From Dacryopinax spathularia (Eukaryota > Basidiomycota > Dacrymycetes > Dacrymycetales > Dacrymycetaceae), in the NCBI GenBank assembly GCA_037974965.1, contig JBBPFI010000003.1:2542001-2606000 (forward strand): a stretch of DNA of 64,000 nucleotides, in the 5' to 3' direction. Position numbers and translations under genes: made by a program. Positions 44,426 through 55,260 of this stretch are shown in pieces. The first letter of the stretch is position 1; every line of letters begins with the position of its first letter. Under the pieces are notes generated by a model. That model was not told the DNA's origin and did no database searches. It saw only the letters and a program-made list of their open reading frames with translations.

Positions 44426-47400
44426 AACGGTCGACCAAACGGGACACATTGCCCTCGACCAATCGCTTTGCTGTTTTAGCCGAGTTGGATGTAAATGACA
44501 ATGAATATGCCATTATGCCCTCGCCTAAGCCTGCAACCGTGTCCACCCAATCCATTCCCATTCCTGAAACACCCTTGCCACCCAAGATCTATATTCGCTC
44601 GGTCTCACCGCTCAACTCCACGGAACTCTCTCTGGGCTTGCAAGCACTGGACTCTGGCGAATCCTTCACCACCACTGCACTCCTTGACTCAGGTGCTACT
44701 GGCATGTTCATCGACTCTGAATATGTTAAGTACCGAAACCTAACCACAAAACGACTCCCACGCGCCATCCCTGTATACAATATCGATGGGACACTGAATG
44801 AGGGAGGTTCGATTCGTGAAGAAGTAGACCTCATCATGAAGTTCAAGGACCACACTGAACGCACCACATTCCAAGTCACCAGCCTGGGTCGACGGACCGT
44901 CATTGTTGGCCATACCTGGCTTCGACTTCACAATCCCGAAATCAACTGGGTCACTGGTGAAGTGAAGATGTCACGCTGCCCACCCCGGTGCACTGCCCGT
45001 ACCACTATCCCGGCCAACATGCCTTCCAACAAGATCACTCAAATCCCTGTACCTCTTGCCGTCTTTGCCATTGATACCACCGAATCTGAGGACCAGGCCC
45101 AACCTGCTGTAGAAGTGTTGGAGCCTACTGATCGCATTCTGGTTGCCTGGCTCCCGCCAACTGGTCCCACCATCCGGGCCACCGAAACTGCATCCACACG
45201 ACTGGCAGCTGAAGAAGCCAAGCGTCATCAACAGGAAGAAAGTTTTGAAGCATTGGTTCCACCGGAATACCACCACTATCGGGACGTGTTCTCCAAAGAT
45301 TCATTCGACGAACTGCCTCAACACCGACCATGGGACCATGCCATTGAACTGAAACCGGGTTCAGAACCAAAGGGCTCCCGAGTCTATCCACTCTCCTTGG
45401 ACGAGCAGAAGGAGCTTGATGAATTCCTGAAGGAGAACCTGGCCTCTGGACGTATTCGCCCATCCAAATCCCCCATGGCAGCTCCTGTATTTTTTGTCAA
45501 GAAGAAAGATGGCCGTTTACGCCTTGTCCAAGACTACCGCAAGCTCAACGAGATGACTATCAAGAATCGCTATCCAATTCCACTTATCTCCGACCTCGTT
45601 AACCAACTACGTCATGCTCAGTGGTTCACCAAGTTGGATATTCGCTGGGGTTACAACAACATACGTATCAAGGAAGGCGATGAATGGAAAGCAGCCTTCC
45701 GTACCAACCGTGGCTTGTTTGAACCTCTGGTCATGTTCTTTGGCCTTACCAATAGTCCGAGCACCTTCCAGACCATGATGAATGACATCTTTCGAGATCT
45801 CATTGATGCTGGACGTGTGGTTGTCTATTTGGACGACATCCTGATCTTTTCGGACAACCTTGAAGACCACCGCCAGACAGTTCTGCAAGTCTTGGAACTT
45901 CTCCGCCAACACAAGCTCTACCTTCGCCCAGCCAAATGTGAATTCCATAAGGAGACCATCGAGTACCTCGGTCTCATCATTGGAAGGGGTACTGTTGCAA
46001 TGGATCCTGTCAAGGTGGAAGGCGTCTCGAATTGGCCAATCCCTACCAACCTGACAGAAGTGCAATCTTTCATTGGTTTCTGTAACTTCTACCGCCGCTT
46101 TATCAAAGACTTCTCCACCATCGCCCGGCCACTCCACGACCTCACCCGAAAAGATACCCCTTTCACATGGGGCTCCGATCAGCAAACTGCATTCGAGCAC
46201 CTGAAGGAAGCCATCACCTCGCACCCGGTACTTGCCTTTCCAAATGAAGATAAACCCTTCCGAGTAGAGGCAGACAGCTCTGACTATGCCACTGGAGCCG
46301 AACTCTCTCAACTGGGGGAGGATGGCAAATGGCACCCCATCGCATTCCTGTCCAAGAGCCTCTCCGAAACGGAACGAAACTACGACATCCATGACAAAGA
46401 ACTACTGGCAATCATCCGCGCCCTTGAAGAATGGCGTCACTTCCTGGAAGGAGCCAAACACCAGTTTGAGATCTACACGGACCATCAAAATCTCAAGTAC
46501 TTCCAGACTGCTCAGAAGCTGACTCGACGCCAAGCACGCTGGTCACTCTTCCTCTCCCGATTTGATTTTGTTCTGGTCCATCGTGCTGGCAAACAAAGCG
46601 GCAAGCCCGATGCCCTCTCGAGACGAGCGGACCATAAGAGGGGGGAGAATGATAACACCGATCAAATTTTGCTTCGTCCACACTGGTTCAAGATTGCTGC
46701 AGCACAACGTGGACATGCCCTTATCACTGGTGCTGAACGAGATCTCCTCCGAGAAATACGAAATTGCAAGGACCAAGATGAAGCTGTGGTCAAAGCAATT
46801 GAAGAAATGAAGGCTGCTGGCACTAGTCGCCTTATTGGCTCTGAATGGGCAGAAGAATCTGGCCTTATCCTATTTCGAGGAAAGGTTTACGTGCCCAAGA
46901 ACGATGCACTCCGAACAAAGATTGTACGACTTCATCACGACACACCTGTGGCAGGACATCCAGGCCGATGGAAGACACTCGAACTGGTCTCACGAAACTA
47001 TTGGTGGCCCAACATCAGCCGATTCATTGGGCGTTATGTGACGACATGCCATGCCTGTAACCGCACCAAGGTGTACCCTCAAGCTCCTACTGGGCAACTT
47101 ATGCCAAACCGAATCCCCACCCGACGCTGGCAATGCGTAACCACAGACCTGATTACCTCCCTTCCACCATCAAATGGACATGATGCCATCTTTGTTGCCG
47201 TAGATCGACTCACCAAGCAAGCACACTTTGCACCAACCCAGAATGAAGTGTCCTCCTTGGGCATCGCTCGACTCTTCCGTGACAATGTTTGGAGACATCA
47301 TGGACTCCCAGAAGAAATCATCAGTGATCGAGGAACGCAGTATGTGTCAGCCTTCATGAGAGAACTCAATCGCCTTTTGGATATCAAGACTTCCGCCTCT

Positions 47401-48312
47401 AGCGCCTACCACCCACAGACTGATGGCCAAACGGAACGCATCAACCAGGAGATCGAGCAGTACCTACGCCTGTTTGTCAATTATCGGCAGGATGATTGGG
47501 TTGACTGGCTCCCTCTTGCTGAGTTTGCATACAACAACCGTGTTCAAGCCTCTACGCGCATGTCACCCTTTATGGCCAACACCGGACAAAATCCCCGCAT
47601 GGGTACCGAACCCATCCGTGACTCTCCCATTGAAGGAGTCAATGATTTCCTCACCCGCATGAACAAGCTACAAGAGGAATGCACGGCCGCCCTGAAGCAA
47701 GCATCCGAGGACATGGCACGTTTCTACGATCTCCACCATGGCCAGACGCCTAACTACCAACCTGGAGACAAGGTCTGGCTAGACTCGCACAATATCAAGA
47801 CAACAAGACCAGCCAAGAAACTGGATGACAAATGGTTCGGACCCTTTGAGATCCTTGAAAAGATCAACAATAATGCGTACCGACTCAAACTCCCCAGCAG
47901 TTTCCTTATTCACCCTGTCTTCCATGTCAGCAAACTGCGTTGCTACCAGGAAAGTGATCTCCCTGGCCGCCCTCAAGAGAAGCGACCACCCCCTGCTGTA
48001 GTCCAAGATGGAGTTCCACAATGGGAACTTGAACGTATCGATGACAGCCGTCTCCGCCGTGGCAAGTTGGAATATCTGGTCAAGTGGAAGGGCTACCCAA
48101 ACTCTGAACGCACTTGGGAACCCGAAGCACAACTCCGTGAAGATGCACCCAAGGCTATCCGCGACTTCCACACCAAGCACCCATCTGCACCTGGACGGAT
48201 TTCGGCACTCACGTTCCAACGACTTCCATTTCAACAACTGGAGAACTACACAACTCCCTCACCAAAGGTTCTCTTCAGTTGGACCGAAGGGCGCGCTCAA
48301 CAACACCAGTAA
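44422..48312 (+). CDS. pol: Pol polyprotein of the inner element
   Basis: About 1,296 codons in the -1 frame relative to gag, with no ATG at its start, so it is probably made by frameshifting. Aspartic protease DSGATG lies near residue 88. Reverse transcriptase follows, with YLDD at about 469. RNase H (DSSDYATGAELSQL) begins near 618. The integrase HHCC zinc finger is at about 838-879 (HHDTPVAGHPG ... CHACN), with catalytic D, D and E in TTDLI, ISDRG and ERINQEIE. The C-terminal chromodomain (LEYLVKWKGYPNSERTWEP) is at about 1215-1257. All catalytic residues appear intact. Confidence 0.95.
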   Translation: MKRSTKRDTLPSTNRFAVLAELDVNDNEYAIMPSPKPATVSTQSIPIPETPLPPKIYIRSVSPLNSTELSLGLQALDSGESFTTTALLDSGATGMFIDSEYVKYRNLTTKRLPRAIPVYNIDGTLNEGGSIREEVDLIMKFKDHTERTTFQVTSLGRRTVIVGHTWLRLHNPEINWVTGEVKMSRCPPRCTARTTIPANMPSNKITQIPVPLAVFAIDTTESEDQAQPAVEVLEPTDRILVAWLPPTGPTIRATETASTRLAAEEAKRHQQEESFEALVPPEYHHYRDVFSKDSFDELPQHRPWDHAIELKPGSEPKGSRVYPLSLDEQKELDEFLKENLASGRIRPSKSPMAAPVFFVKKKDGRLRLVQDYRKLNEMTIKNRYPIPLISDLVNQLRHAQWFTKLDIRWGYNNIRIKEGDEWKAAFRTNRGLFEPLVMFFGLTNSPSTFQTMMNDIFRDLIDAGRVVVYLDDILIFSDNLEDHRQTVLQVLELLRQHKLYLRPAKCEFHKETIEYLGLIIGRGTVAMDPVKVEGVSNWPIPTNLTEVQSFIGFCNFYRRFIKDFSTIARPLHDLTRKDTPFTWGSDQQTAFEHLKEAITSHPVLAFPNEDKPFRVEADSSDYATGAELSQLGEDGKWHPIAFLSKSLSETERNYDIHDKELLAIIRALEEWRHFLEGAKHQFEIYTDHQNLKYFQTAQKLTRRQARWSLFLSRFDFVLVHRAGKQSGKPDALSRRADHKRGENDNTDQILLRPHWFKIAAAQRGHALITGAERDLLREIRNCKDQDEAVVKAIEEMKAAGTSRLIGSEWAEESGLILFRGKVYVPKNDALRTKIVRLHHDTPVAGHPGRWKTLELVSRNYWWPNISRFIGRYVTTCHACNRTKVYPQAPTGQLMPNRIPTRRWQCVTTDLITSLPPSNGHDAIFVAVDRLTKQAHFAPTQNEVSSLGIARLFRDNVWRHHGLPEEIISDRGTQYVSAFMRELNRLLDIKTSASSAYHPQTDGQTERINQEIEQYLRLFVNYRQDDWVDWLPLAEFAYNNRVQASTRMSPFMANTGQNPRMGTEPIRDSPIEGVNDFLTRMNKLQEECTAALKQASEDMARFYDLHHGQTPNYQPGDKVWLDSHNIKTTRPAKKLDDKWFGPFEILEKINNNAYRLKLPSSFLIHPVFHVSKLRCYQESDLPGRPQEKRPPPAVVQDGVPQWELERIDDSRLRRGKLEYLVKWKGYPNSERTWEPEAQLREDAPKAIRDFHTKHPSAPGRISALTFQRLPFQQLENYTTPSPKVLFSWTEGRAQQHQ

Positions 48313-49007
48313 TCGTCCAAAAGGCAAAACAAGCAACAAGAAAAGCCATCTACACGAATACATTGCCGACATTGCAGACGACAACTCAAGCACTTCTCCC
48401 ATGCCCATACCAACCTCCCATCTTCCAGAAACCACCTCACAGCCCACTCCATGCCAGGACGAAGCCGATCCTTGTCAATATCCTCCACTCGCTTCCAACG
48501 CTTTGGTATCCGACGATGGATTTTTGGGGCCTGCCCTCCAAAGCTGGCCAGAAAGCTATCACGATATTAGCAACGATTACCGCCAATGACAGGATGGCGT
48601 ACTCAGCACGAAATGGCCCGCACTCGCTCCATGCGTCCCGCAGGCAACAGAAAAGGCAGCTCGGCCACTCTGGCAACCGCACGCACTCCCGCCATTCCAC
48701 CACACAGCATCGACACCGCTCCAACCCCACCTGTGTCTCTCCCCTGACCAGAAACCGTCCCACCACAACCTGAACCCATGGCGTTGCTGGGAGCTCCTCC
48801 AACACCACATCCCCACGCGCCTTCCACCTTAAGGACAATATCACTAGGCTCAAGGTCAGCAAAGTCATTGTACTGCCAATAACCGTACCTGGGTCCATGA
48901 TGGTCGAACGCAAGAGACACAGGAGCCCCCAACCAACCGAGACACCATCAACGACTGTACTGTCAACACTGCCACCCACAACCACGTGCTCTGGGGCATC
49001 GCACCTT
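48313..49007 (+). other. Noncoding 3' region of the retrotransposon
   Basis: About 700 bp between the pol stop and the polypurine tract. It is conserved in the outer copy too. The other two frames stay open for long stretches across it, without recognisable domains. It may carry packaging or RNA-stability signals. Confidence 0.6.
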
Positions 49008-49021
49008 AAAGGGGGGGGTGA
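49008..49021 (+). other. Polypurine tract of the inner element
   Basis: AAAGGGGGGGGTGA directly before the 3' LTR. Confidence 0.85.
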
Positions 49022-49737
49022 TGTCAGGGGATGTACCTTTTTCGACCCTAAAGCCTGGACTCCCAATCACGACCACATGCCCGTGGCCACCCAGCAAGAG
49101 CTTCTATCGCCTATCTCCACCGATCACCGGTGATAGGACTAATGCCGGTGCCGCCCAGAAGCCTAGTCAATGGCCAGACGTGCCACCAGTCAGGGACGTG
49201 CCGCTCATGCCCTTATTGCCGCCATCGGCGGATTGCCACCTTAACCCCACCATCTTCCAAGGGCTTCCTATCGATTCTAAGCGCCCAGGGACCAGCTACA
49301 GGACCCACAGCCATGGGCCCAGGCATACGCACAGGTTTGAGTATGCACTGCCATGACACCACGCACTGCCATGCACTGCCATGGAGTCATCCTGACACGC
49401 GATGACTGTACTGCTGTGCTATACTCATCCCTTACTCATTCCCTAGTCATTCTGACGTCTTCTGACACATTCTGACGCGTTCTGACGCTTTCTGAGGTCT
49501 TCCAGAACCTCCCGTAGCAAGGGATAGCCTTTAGGGCTCCCGGGTATAAATATAGAGCCTTTAGGGCCTCTATCCCCTTAGATCCGGTCTCTGGGGAAAT
49601 TCCACCATTGTAACTACCTAGGCACTCGATCCAATACACTCTCTGTCATCCCTAAACGACCCCTTGCACTCTCTCTGGACGCTACCCCGTCTCTCTGTTC
49701 ACCCGCAGTAGCCTTGTTATTGTGGTGTGCCCTCACA
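49022..49737 (+). repeat. 3' LTR of the inner element
   Basis: 716 bp with TG...CA ends, followed by the CGTAA target duplication at 49738-49742. Confidence 0.95.
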
Positions 49738-50837
49738 CGTAAACGGCCATCTTTCTTCTTGAAAAAAAATACAGGAGCTGCCATGGGGGATTTGGATGGG
49801 CGAATACGTCCAGAGGCCAGGTTCTCCTTCAGGAATTCATCAAGCTCCTTCTGCTCGTCCAAGGAGAGTGGATAGACTCGGGAGCCCTTTGGTTCTGAAC
49901 CCGGTTTCAGTTCAATGGCATGGTCCCATGGTCGGTGTTGAGGCAGTTCGTCGAATGAATCTTTGGAGAACACGTCCCGATAGTGGTGGTATTCCGGTGG
50001 AACCAATGCTTCAAAACTTTCTTCCTGTTGATGACGCTTGGCTTCTTCAGCTGCCAGTCGTGTGGATGCAGTTTCGGTGGCCCGGATGGTGGGACCAGTT
50101 GGCGGGAGCCAGGCAACCAGAATGCGATCAGTAGGCTCCAACACTTCTACAGCAGGTTGGGCCTGGTCCTCAGATTCGGTGGTATCAATGGCAAAGACGG
50201 CAAGAGGTACAGGGATTTGAGTGATCTTGTTGGAAGGCATGTTGGCCGGGATAGTGGTACGGGCAGTGCACCGGGGTGGGCAGCGTGACATCTTCACTTC
50301 ACCAGTGACCCAGTTGATTTCGGGATTGTGAAGTCGAAGCCAGGTATGGCCAACAATGACGGTCCGTCGACCCAGGCTGGTGACTTGGAATGTGGTGCGT
50401 TCAGTGTGGTCCTTGAACTTCATGATGAGGTCTACTTCTTCACGAATCGAACCTCCCTCATTCAGTGTCCCATCGATATTGTATACAGGGATGGCGCGTG
50501 GGAGTCGTTTTGTGGTTAGGTTTCGGTACTTAACATATTCAGAGTCGATGAACATGCCAGTAGCACCTGAGTCAAGGAGTGCAGTGGTGGTGAAGGATTC
50601 GCCAGAGTCCAGTGCTTGCAAGCCCAGAGAGAGTTCCGTGGAGTTGAGCGGTGAGACCGAGCGAATATAGATCTTGGGTGGCAAGGGTGTTTCAGGAATG
50701 GGAATGGATTGGGTGGACACGGTTGCAGGCTTAGGCGAGGGCATAATGGCATATTCATTGTCATTTACATCCAACTCGGCTAAAACAGCAAAGCGATTGG
50801 TCGAGGGCAATGTGTCCCGTTTGGTCGACCGTTTCAA
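49738..50837 (-). pseudogene. pol: Outer element pol, upstream part (protease to early RT)
   Basis: Encodes the protease (DSGATG) and the start of the reverse transcriptase up to KKKDGRLR, where the inner element is inserted. Its reading frame then runs into LTR sequence and stops at 49614. One substitution (FFFKKK versus FFVKKK in the inner copy) lies just before the junction. Confidence 0.93.
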
Positions 50838-51961
50838 AAATCCTCCTGGGGTGATTCTTCAGTTGCCTTAGGTGGGGCTGGGAGCGCTTTGTTGGAAGAG
50901 AGCAATTTGCCAATCTCTTCCCTCAGGATCGCTCTCACACCATCGGCATTCAAAGGTGTGGTATCGGTAGTCGCAGTGTCGGTTGCACGAATGCGGGCTT
51001 TCTTGGGCTCTGGGCATTCACGGGCAATATGTCCAGGTTGGCCACAGTTGTAGCAGGTGATCTTGCGTCCGGTACGACGGTTGGAATCAATGTCCATGGG
51101 CTCACCAGGGTGCAGGGCTGGTGTGGTGGTTGTAGCCGAAGTAGGCGAACGTGCAGTGGTACTCGTGGTAGTCTGTCGGACATATCGGGTGTTGTTGTTG
51201 GAGAATGGCCGGCGTGCATCTAGCTTACGCTGCTGTCGATCAAAGCGAAGGGCATAGTCATACCATGCCTGCAGTTTCGTTGGCATTTCCGGCAGTGCAT
51301 AGATCTTGCTGACCAGCGCGCTGTTGAGGCCGCGTTCGAATTTCTCCATCAGAGCAGTATCGTTATACTGAGTGCGTGTGGCTAGCTCTTGGAATGCAGA
51401 TACGTATTCATCGGCCGTCTTCTGCCCTTGCTTGAGTTGATCCATCTTGAAGCGTGCGGAGCCTTCAGGATCGGGGTCCATGAATGTGAGGCGGAAGAGT
51501 TTCTCAAACTCATTCCACGTGGTGAAAGACAGTGCAGCCGGTTTGTCGGGATCATCGGTGTTAGCAACTAGGCGGTCTGCCCATGTGCCAGCAATCCCTC
51601 CTTTCATGTAGGACAAGGCAAAGATGATGCATTCATTGGCGGTCGGGAAGTCCAATGGACGGGCAAAGAAGTTGATGCGGAGTTGGCGTAGAAAGGTGTC
51701 GGCTTTGGCACGAGTGCCATCGAAGATATCGGGTGGTGCCACAGGGGTGTTACGACGGGGCATGACTTCGAGCTGTGCAATCCTAGCTTGCAATGCCTTG
51801 AGCTCATCGGTCAGTTGTTCTTCCACAGTCTTGGCACGAGGTTCCTGCGTAGTGGTCGTATTGTTGACAGTTGGGGTTGCCTCACTGGCTGCTGCGGCAG
51901 AGACTTGAGGACCCACATCGCCCATCACCATGGGGATTCCTGGGACTGTAGGGTACGCCAT
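50834..51961 (-). CDS. gag: Gag polyprotein of the outer element
   Basis: 375 aa with the same translation as the inner element's Gag, including the CCHC knuckle and the overlapping -1 junction with pol. Gag alone could still be made from this interrupted copy. Confidence 0.93.
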   Translation of the reverse strand: MAYPTVPGIPMVMGDVGPQVSAAAASEATPTVNNTTTTQEPRAKTVEEQLTDELKALQARIAQLEVMPRRNTPVAPPDIFDGTRAKADTFLRQLRINFFARPLDFPTANECIIFALSYMKGGIAGTWADRLVANTDDPDKPAALSFTTWNEFEKLFRLTFMDPDPEGSARFKMDQLKQGQKTADEYVSAFQELATRTQYNDTALMEKFERGLNSALVSKIYALPEMPTKLQAWYDYALRFDRQQRKLDARRPFSNNNTRYVRQTTTSTTARSPTSATTTTPALHPGEPMDIDSNRRTGRKITCYNCGQPGHIARECPEPKKARIRATDTATTDTTPLNADGVRAILREEIGKLLSSNKALPAPPKATEESPQEDF

Positions 51962-52026
51962 AGAGGTGTAGAGTAAAGCTCAGAGGTAGGAGTAGAGTAG
52001 GGAATAGCAGTAGGGTTGTTGTCGGC

Positions 52027-52037
52027 AGATCCGGTCT
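52027..52037 (-). other. Primer-binding site of the outer element
   Basis: Mirror image of the inner site: AGATCCGGTCT on the plus strand, two bases from the LTR edge, again self-complementary to the LTR's predicted RNA start. Confidence 0.7.
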
Positions 52038-52039
52038 TC

Positions 52040-52755
52040 TGTGAGGGCACACCACAATAACAAGGCTACTGCGGGTGAACAGAGAGACGGGGTAGCGTCC
52101 AGAGAGAGTGCAAGGGGTCGTTTAGGGATGACAGAGAGTGTATTGGATCGAGTGCCTAGGTAGTTACAATGGTGGAATTTCCCCAGAGACCGGATCTAAG
52201 GGGATAGAGGCCCTAAAGGCTCTATATTTATACCCGGGAGCCCTAAAGGCTATCCCTTGCTACGGGAGGTTCTGGAAGACCTCAGAAAGCGTCAGAACGC
52301 GTCAGAATGTGTCAGAAGACGTCAGAATGACTAGGGAATGAGTAAGGGATGAGTATAGCACAGCAGTACAGTCATCGCGTGTCAGGATGACTCCATGGCA
52401 GTGCATGGCAGTGCGTGGTGTCATGGCAGTGCATACTCAAACCTGTGCGTATGCCTGGGCCCATGGCTGTGGGTCCTGTAGCTGGTCCCTGGGCGCTTAG
52501 AATCGATAGGAAGCCCTTGGAAGATGGTGGGGTTAAGGTGGCAATCCGCCGATGGCGGCAATAAGGGCATGAGCGGCACGTCCCTGACTGGTGGCACGTC
52601 TGGCCATTGACTAGGCTTCTGGGCGGCACCGGCATTAGTCCTATCACCGGTGATCGGTGGAGATAGGCGATAGAAGCTCTTGCTGGGTGGCCACGGGCAT
52701 GTGGTCGTGATTGGGAGTCCAGGCTTTAGGGTCGAAAAAGGTACATCCCCTGACA
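52040..52755 (-). repeat. 5' LTR of the outer element
   Basis: 716 bp, followed at 52756-52760 by the GGGGG target duplication and by satellite sequence. Confidence 0.95.
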
Positions 52756-55170
52756 GGGGGCCAGGAATTGCACCATGCGCCAGGCATCCCGCTGGCAGAT
52801 TCCTGATGACTAATCATGTTTTTAGGTGACTAATTGACCTATAGAGCCCGTCTGCACTGATTAGTCATCAGGGATCTTGCTCGGTGATGGAGAAATGGCC
52901 TTCACGCGATATTGCAGGTGACAGGAATGCGCACCCACTGCAGAGCATCCCGCAAGCGGAATCCTGATGACTAATCGTGTTTTTAGGGGACTAATTGACG
53001 TATAGAGCCCGTCTGCACTGATTAGTCATCCGGGATCTCGCTCGGTGATGGAGAAATGGCTGCTGCAGGATATTGCAGGTGGTCAGGAATGGCACCATGC
53101 GCAGAGCAGCCTGCAACAGAAATTCTCATGACTAATCGTGACATTTGGTGACTAATTGACCCAAAGAGTAAATGTGCACCAATTAGTCATCAGGGATCTC
53201 GCTTGGTGATGGAGAAATGGCTGCTGCAGGATATTGCAGGCGGTCAGGAATGGCACCATGCGCAGAGCAGCCCGCAACAGAAATTCTCATGACTAATCGT
53301 GACATTTGGTGACTAATTGACCCAAAGAGTAAATGTGCACCGATTAGTCATCAGGGATCTCGCTTGGTGATGGAGAAATGGTCACTAAGGGGATATTGCA
53401 GGCGGTCAGGGATTGCACCATGCATGAGGCAGCCCGCAGGCAGAATTCTGATGACTAATCATGTTTTTTGGTGACTAATTGACCTGTAGAAGCAGTCTGC
53501 ACCGATTAGTCATCAGGAATCTGGCTCGGTGATGGAGAAATCAGCATTGTGGGATATCCCAGGCTACAGCGATGCGCATGCACTGCCAGGCCTCCCGCAG
53601 CCAGAATCCTCATGACTAATCATGGCATTTGGTGACTAATTGACCTATAGAACCAGTCTGCATGCATTAGTCATCAGGAATCTGGCTCGGTGACGGAGAA
53701 ACAGCCCCTGCGGGATATCACAGGCTACAGCCATGCGCTCCCACCGCAGAGCATCCCGCAGGCAGAATCCTGATGACTAATCGTGATTTTTGGTGACTAA
53801 TTGACCTATAGAGTCCGTCTGCACCAATTAGTCATCAGGGATCTTGCTTGGTGACGGAGAAACGTCCCCTGCAAGTTATCGCAGGCAGTCAGGAATTGCG
53901 CCATGCGCAAGGCATCCCGTAGGCAGAACGGTCATGACTAATCGTGACATTTGGTGACTAATTGACCTGTAGAGCCAGTCTGCACCGATTAGTCATCAGG
54001 GATCTTGCTTGGTGATGGAGAAATGGCCTGTACGGGATATTGCAGTTGACAGCCATGCGCACGCCCTGCCAGATATCCCGCAGGCAGAATCATGATGACT
54101 AATCGTGACATTTGGTGACTAATTGACCTAAAGAGCCGGTCTGCACCGATTAGTCATCAGGGATCTCGCTCGGTGATGGAGAAACGGCCCCTGCGGGATA
54201 TCACAGGCTACAGCCATGCGCACCCACCGCAGAGCATCCCGCAGGCAGAATTCTCATGACTAATCGGGACATTTGGTGACTAATTGACCTGTAGAGTCCG
54301 TCTGCACCGATTAGCCATCAGGGATCTCGCTCGGTGAGGGAGAAACGGCCTCTGCGGGATATTGCAGGTGGTCAGAGATTGCGCCATGCGCAAGGCATCC
54401 CGTAGTCCAAATCCTGATGACTAATCATGACATTTGGTGACTAATTGACCTAAAGAGTCAGTCTGCAGGGATTAGTCATCAGGAATCTGGCTCGGTGACG
54501 GAGAAACGGCCTCTGCGGGATATTGCAGGTGGTCAGAGATTGCGCCATGCGCAAGGCATCCCGTAGTCCAAATCCTGATGACTAATCATGACATTTGGTG
54601 ACTAATTGACCTAAAGAGTCAGTCTGCAGGGATTAGTCATCAGGAATCTGGCTCGGTGACGGAGAAACAGCCCCTGCAGGATATCACAGGCTACAGCCAT
54701 GCACACCCACCGCAGAGCATCCCGCAGGCAGAATCCTGATGACTAATCGTGTTTGTAGGTGACTAATTGGCCCATAGAACCAGTCTGCACCGATTAGTCG
54801 TCAAGAATCTTGCTCTGTGATGGAGAAATGGCCGCTGCGGGATATTGCAGGCGGTCAGGGATTGCACCATGCGCCAGGCAGCCCGCAAGAGAAATTCTCA
54901 TGACTAATTGTGGCATTTGGTGACTAATTGACCTGTAGAGTCCGTCTGCACCGATTAGCCATCAGGGATCTCGCTCGGTGAGGGAGAAACAGCCACCGCA
55001 GGATATCCCAATCTACAGCCATGCGCACCCACCGCAGAGCATCCCGCAAGCAGAATTCTGATGACTAATCATGTTTTTTGGTGACTAATTGACCTAAAGA
55101 GTCAGTCTGCACCGATTAGTCATCAGGGATCTTGCTAGGTGATGCAGAAATTGCCCCTGCGGGATATTGC
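52756..55170. repeat. 161-bp palindromic satellite, array 2 (about 15 units)
   Basis: Continuation of array 1 after the retrotransposon nest. The core motif recurs every ~161 bp from 52805 to 55061. Some neighbouring units are nearly or fully identical (for example the two starting near 54346 and 54507), others diverge by many substitutions. Each unit keeps the inverted pair TGATGACTAATC / GATTAGTCATCA. Confidence 0.93.
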
Positions 55171-55260
55171 ATGTTGCAAAGTTGAGAGGACCGCCGTAGG
55201 GCCCGTCGAGATCAAAGTATTTGTTAGAGAAACCGTTCTCAGAGGGTAGGACGCGGGAAG
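55171..55260. other. Short unique spacer between satellite and gene array
   Basis: About 90 bp with no resemblance to the satellite or the 3,145-bp unit. It ends exactly where the first (left-truncated) unit begins. Confidence 0.6.

Larger units (their letters stand above)
42504..49737 (+). mobile_element. Inner, intact Ty3/gypsy chromovirus (plus strand)
   Basis: 7,234 bp with 716-bp LTRs at 42504-43219 and 49022-49737, 5-bp target duplication, PBS, gag, pol in the -1 frame, and polypurine tract. Pol domain order is protease, RT, RNase H, integrase, chromodomain, which defines a chromovirus in the Ty3/gypsy group. All frames are open and the LTRs look identical, so it may be active or very recently active. 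It sits in opposite orientation inside a sister copy of the same family. Confidence 0.97.
38283..52755 (-). mobile_element. Outer Ty3/gypsy chromovirus (minus strand), interrupted by a nested copy
   Basis: Flanked by 716-bp LTRs at 38283-38998 and 52040-52755 and by a 5-bp target duplication GGGGG (38278-38282 and 52756-52760). Without the nested element and its target duplication it is 7,234 bp, identical in length to the inner element. Gene order on the minus strand is LTR, PBS, gag, pol, 3' LTR. Pol is split inside the reverse transcriptase after KKKDGRLR, so this copy cannot make Pol. Apart from that split, the translated parts read the same as in the inner copy except for one Val-to-Phe change just before the insertion, so both insertions are recent. 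Confidence 0.95.
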
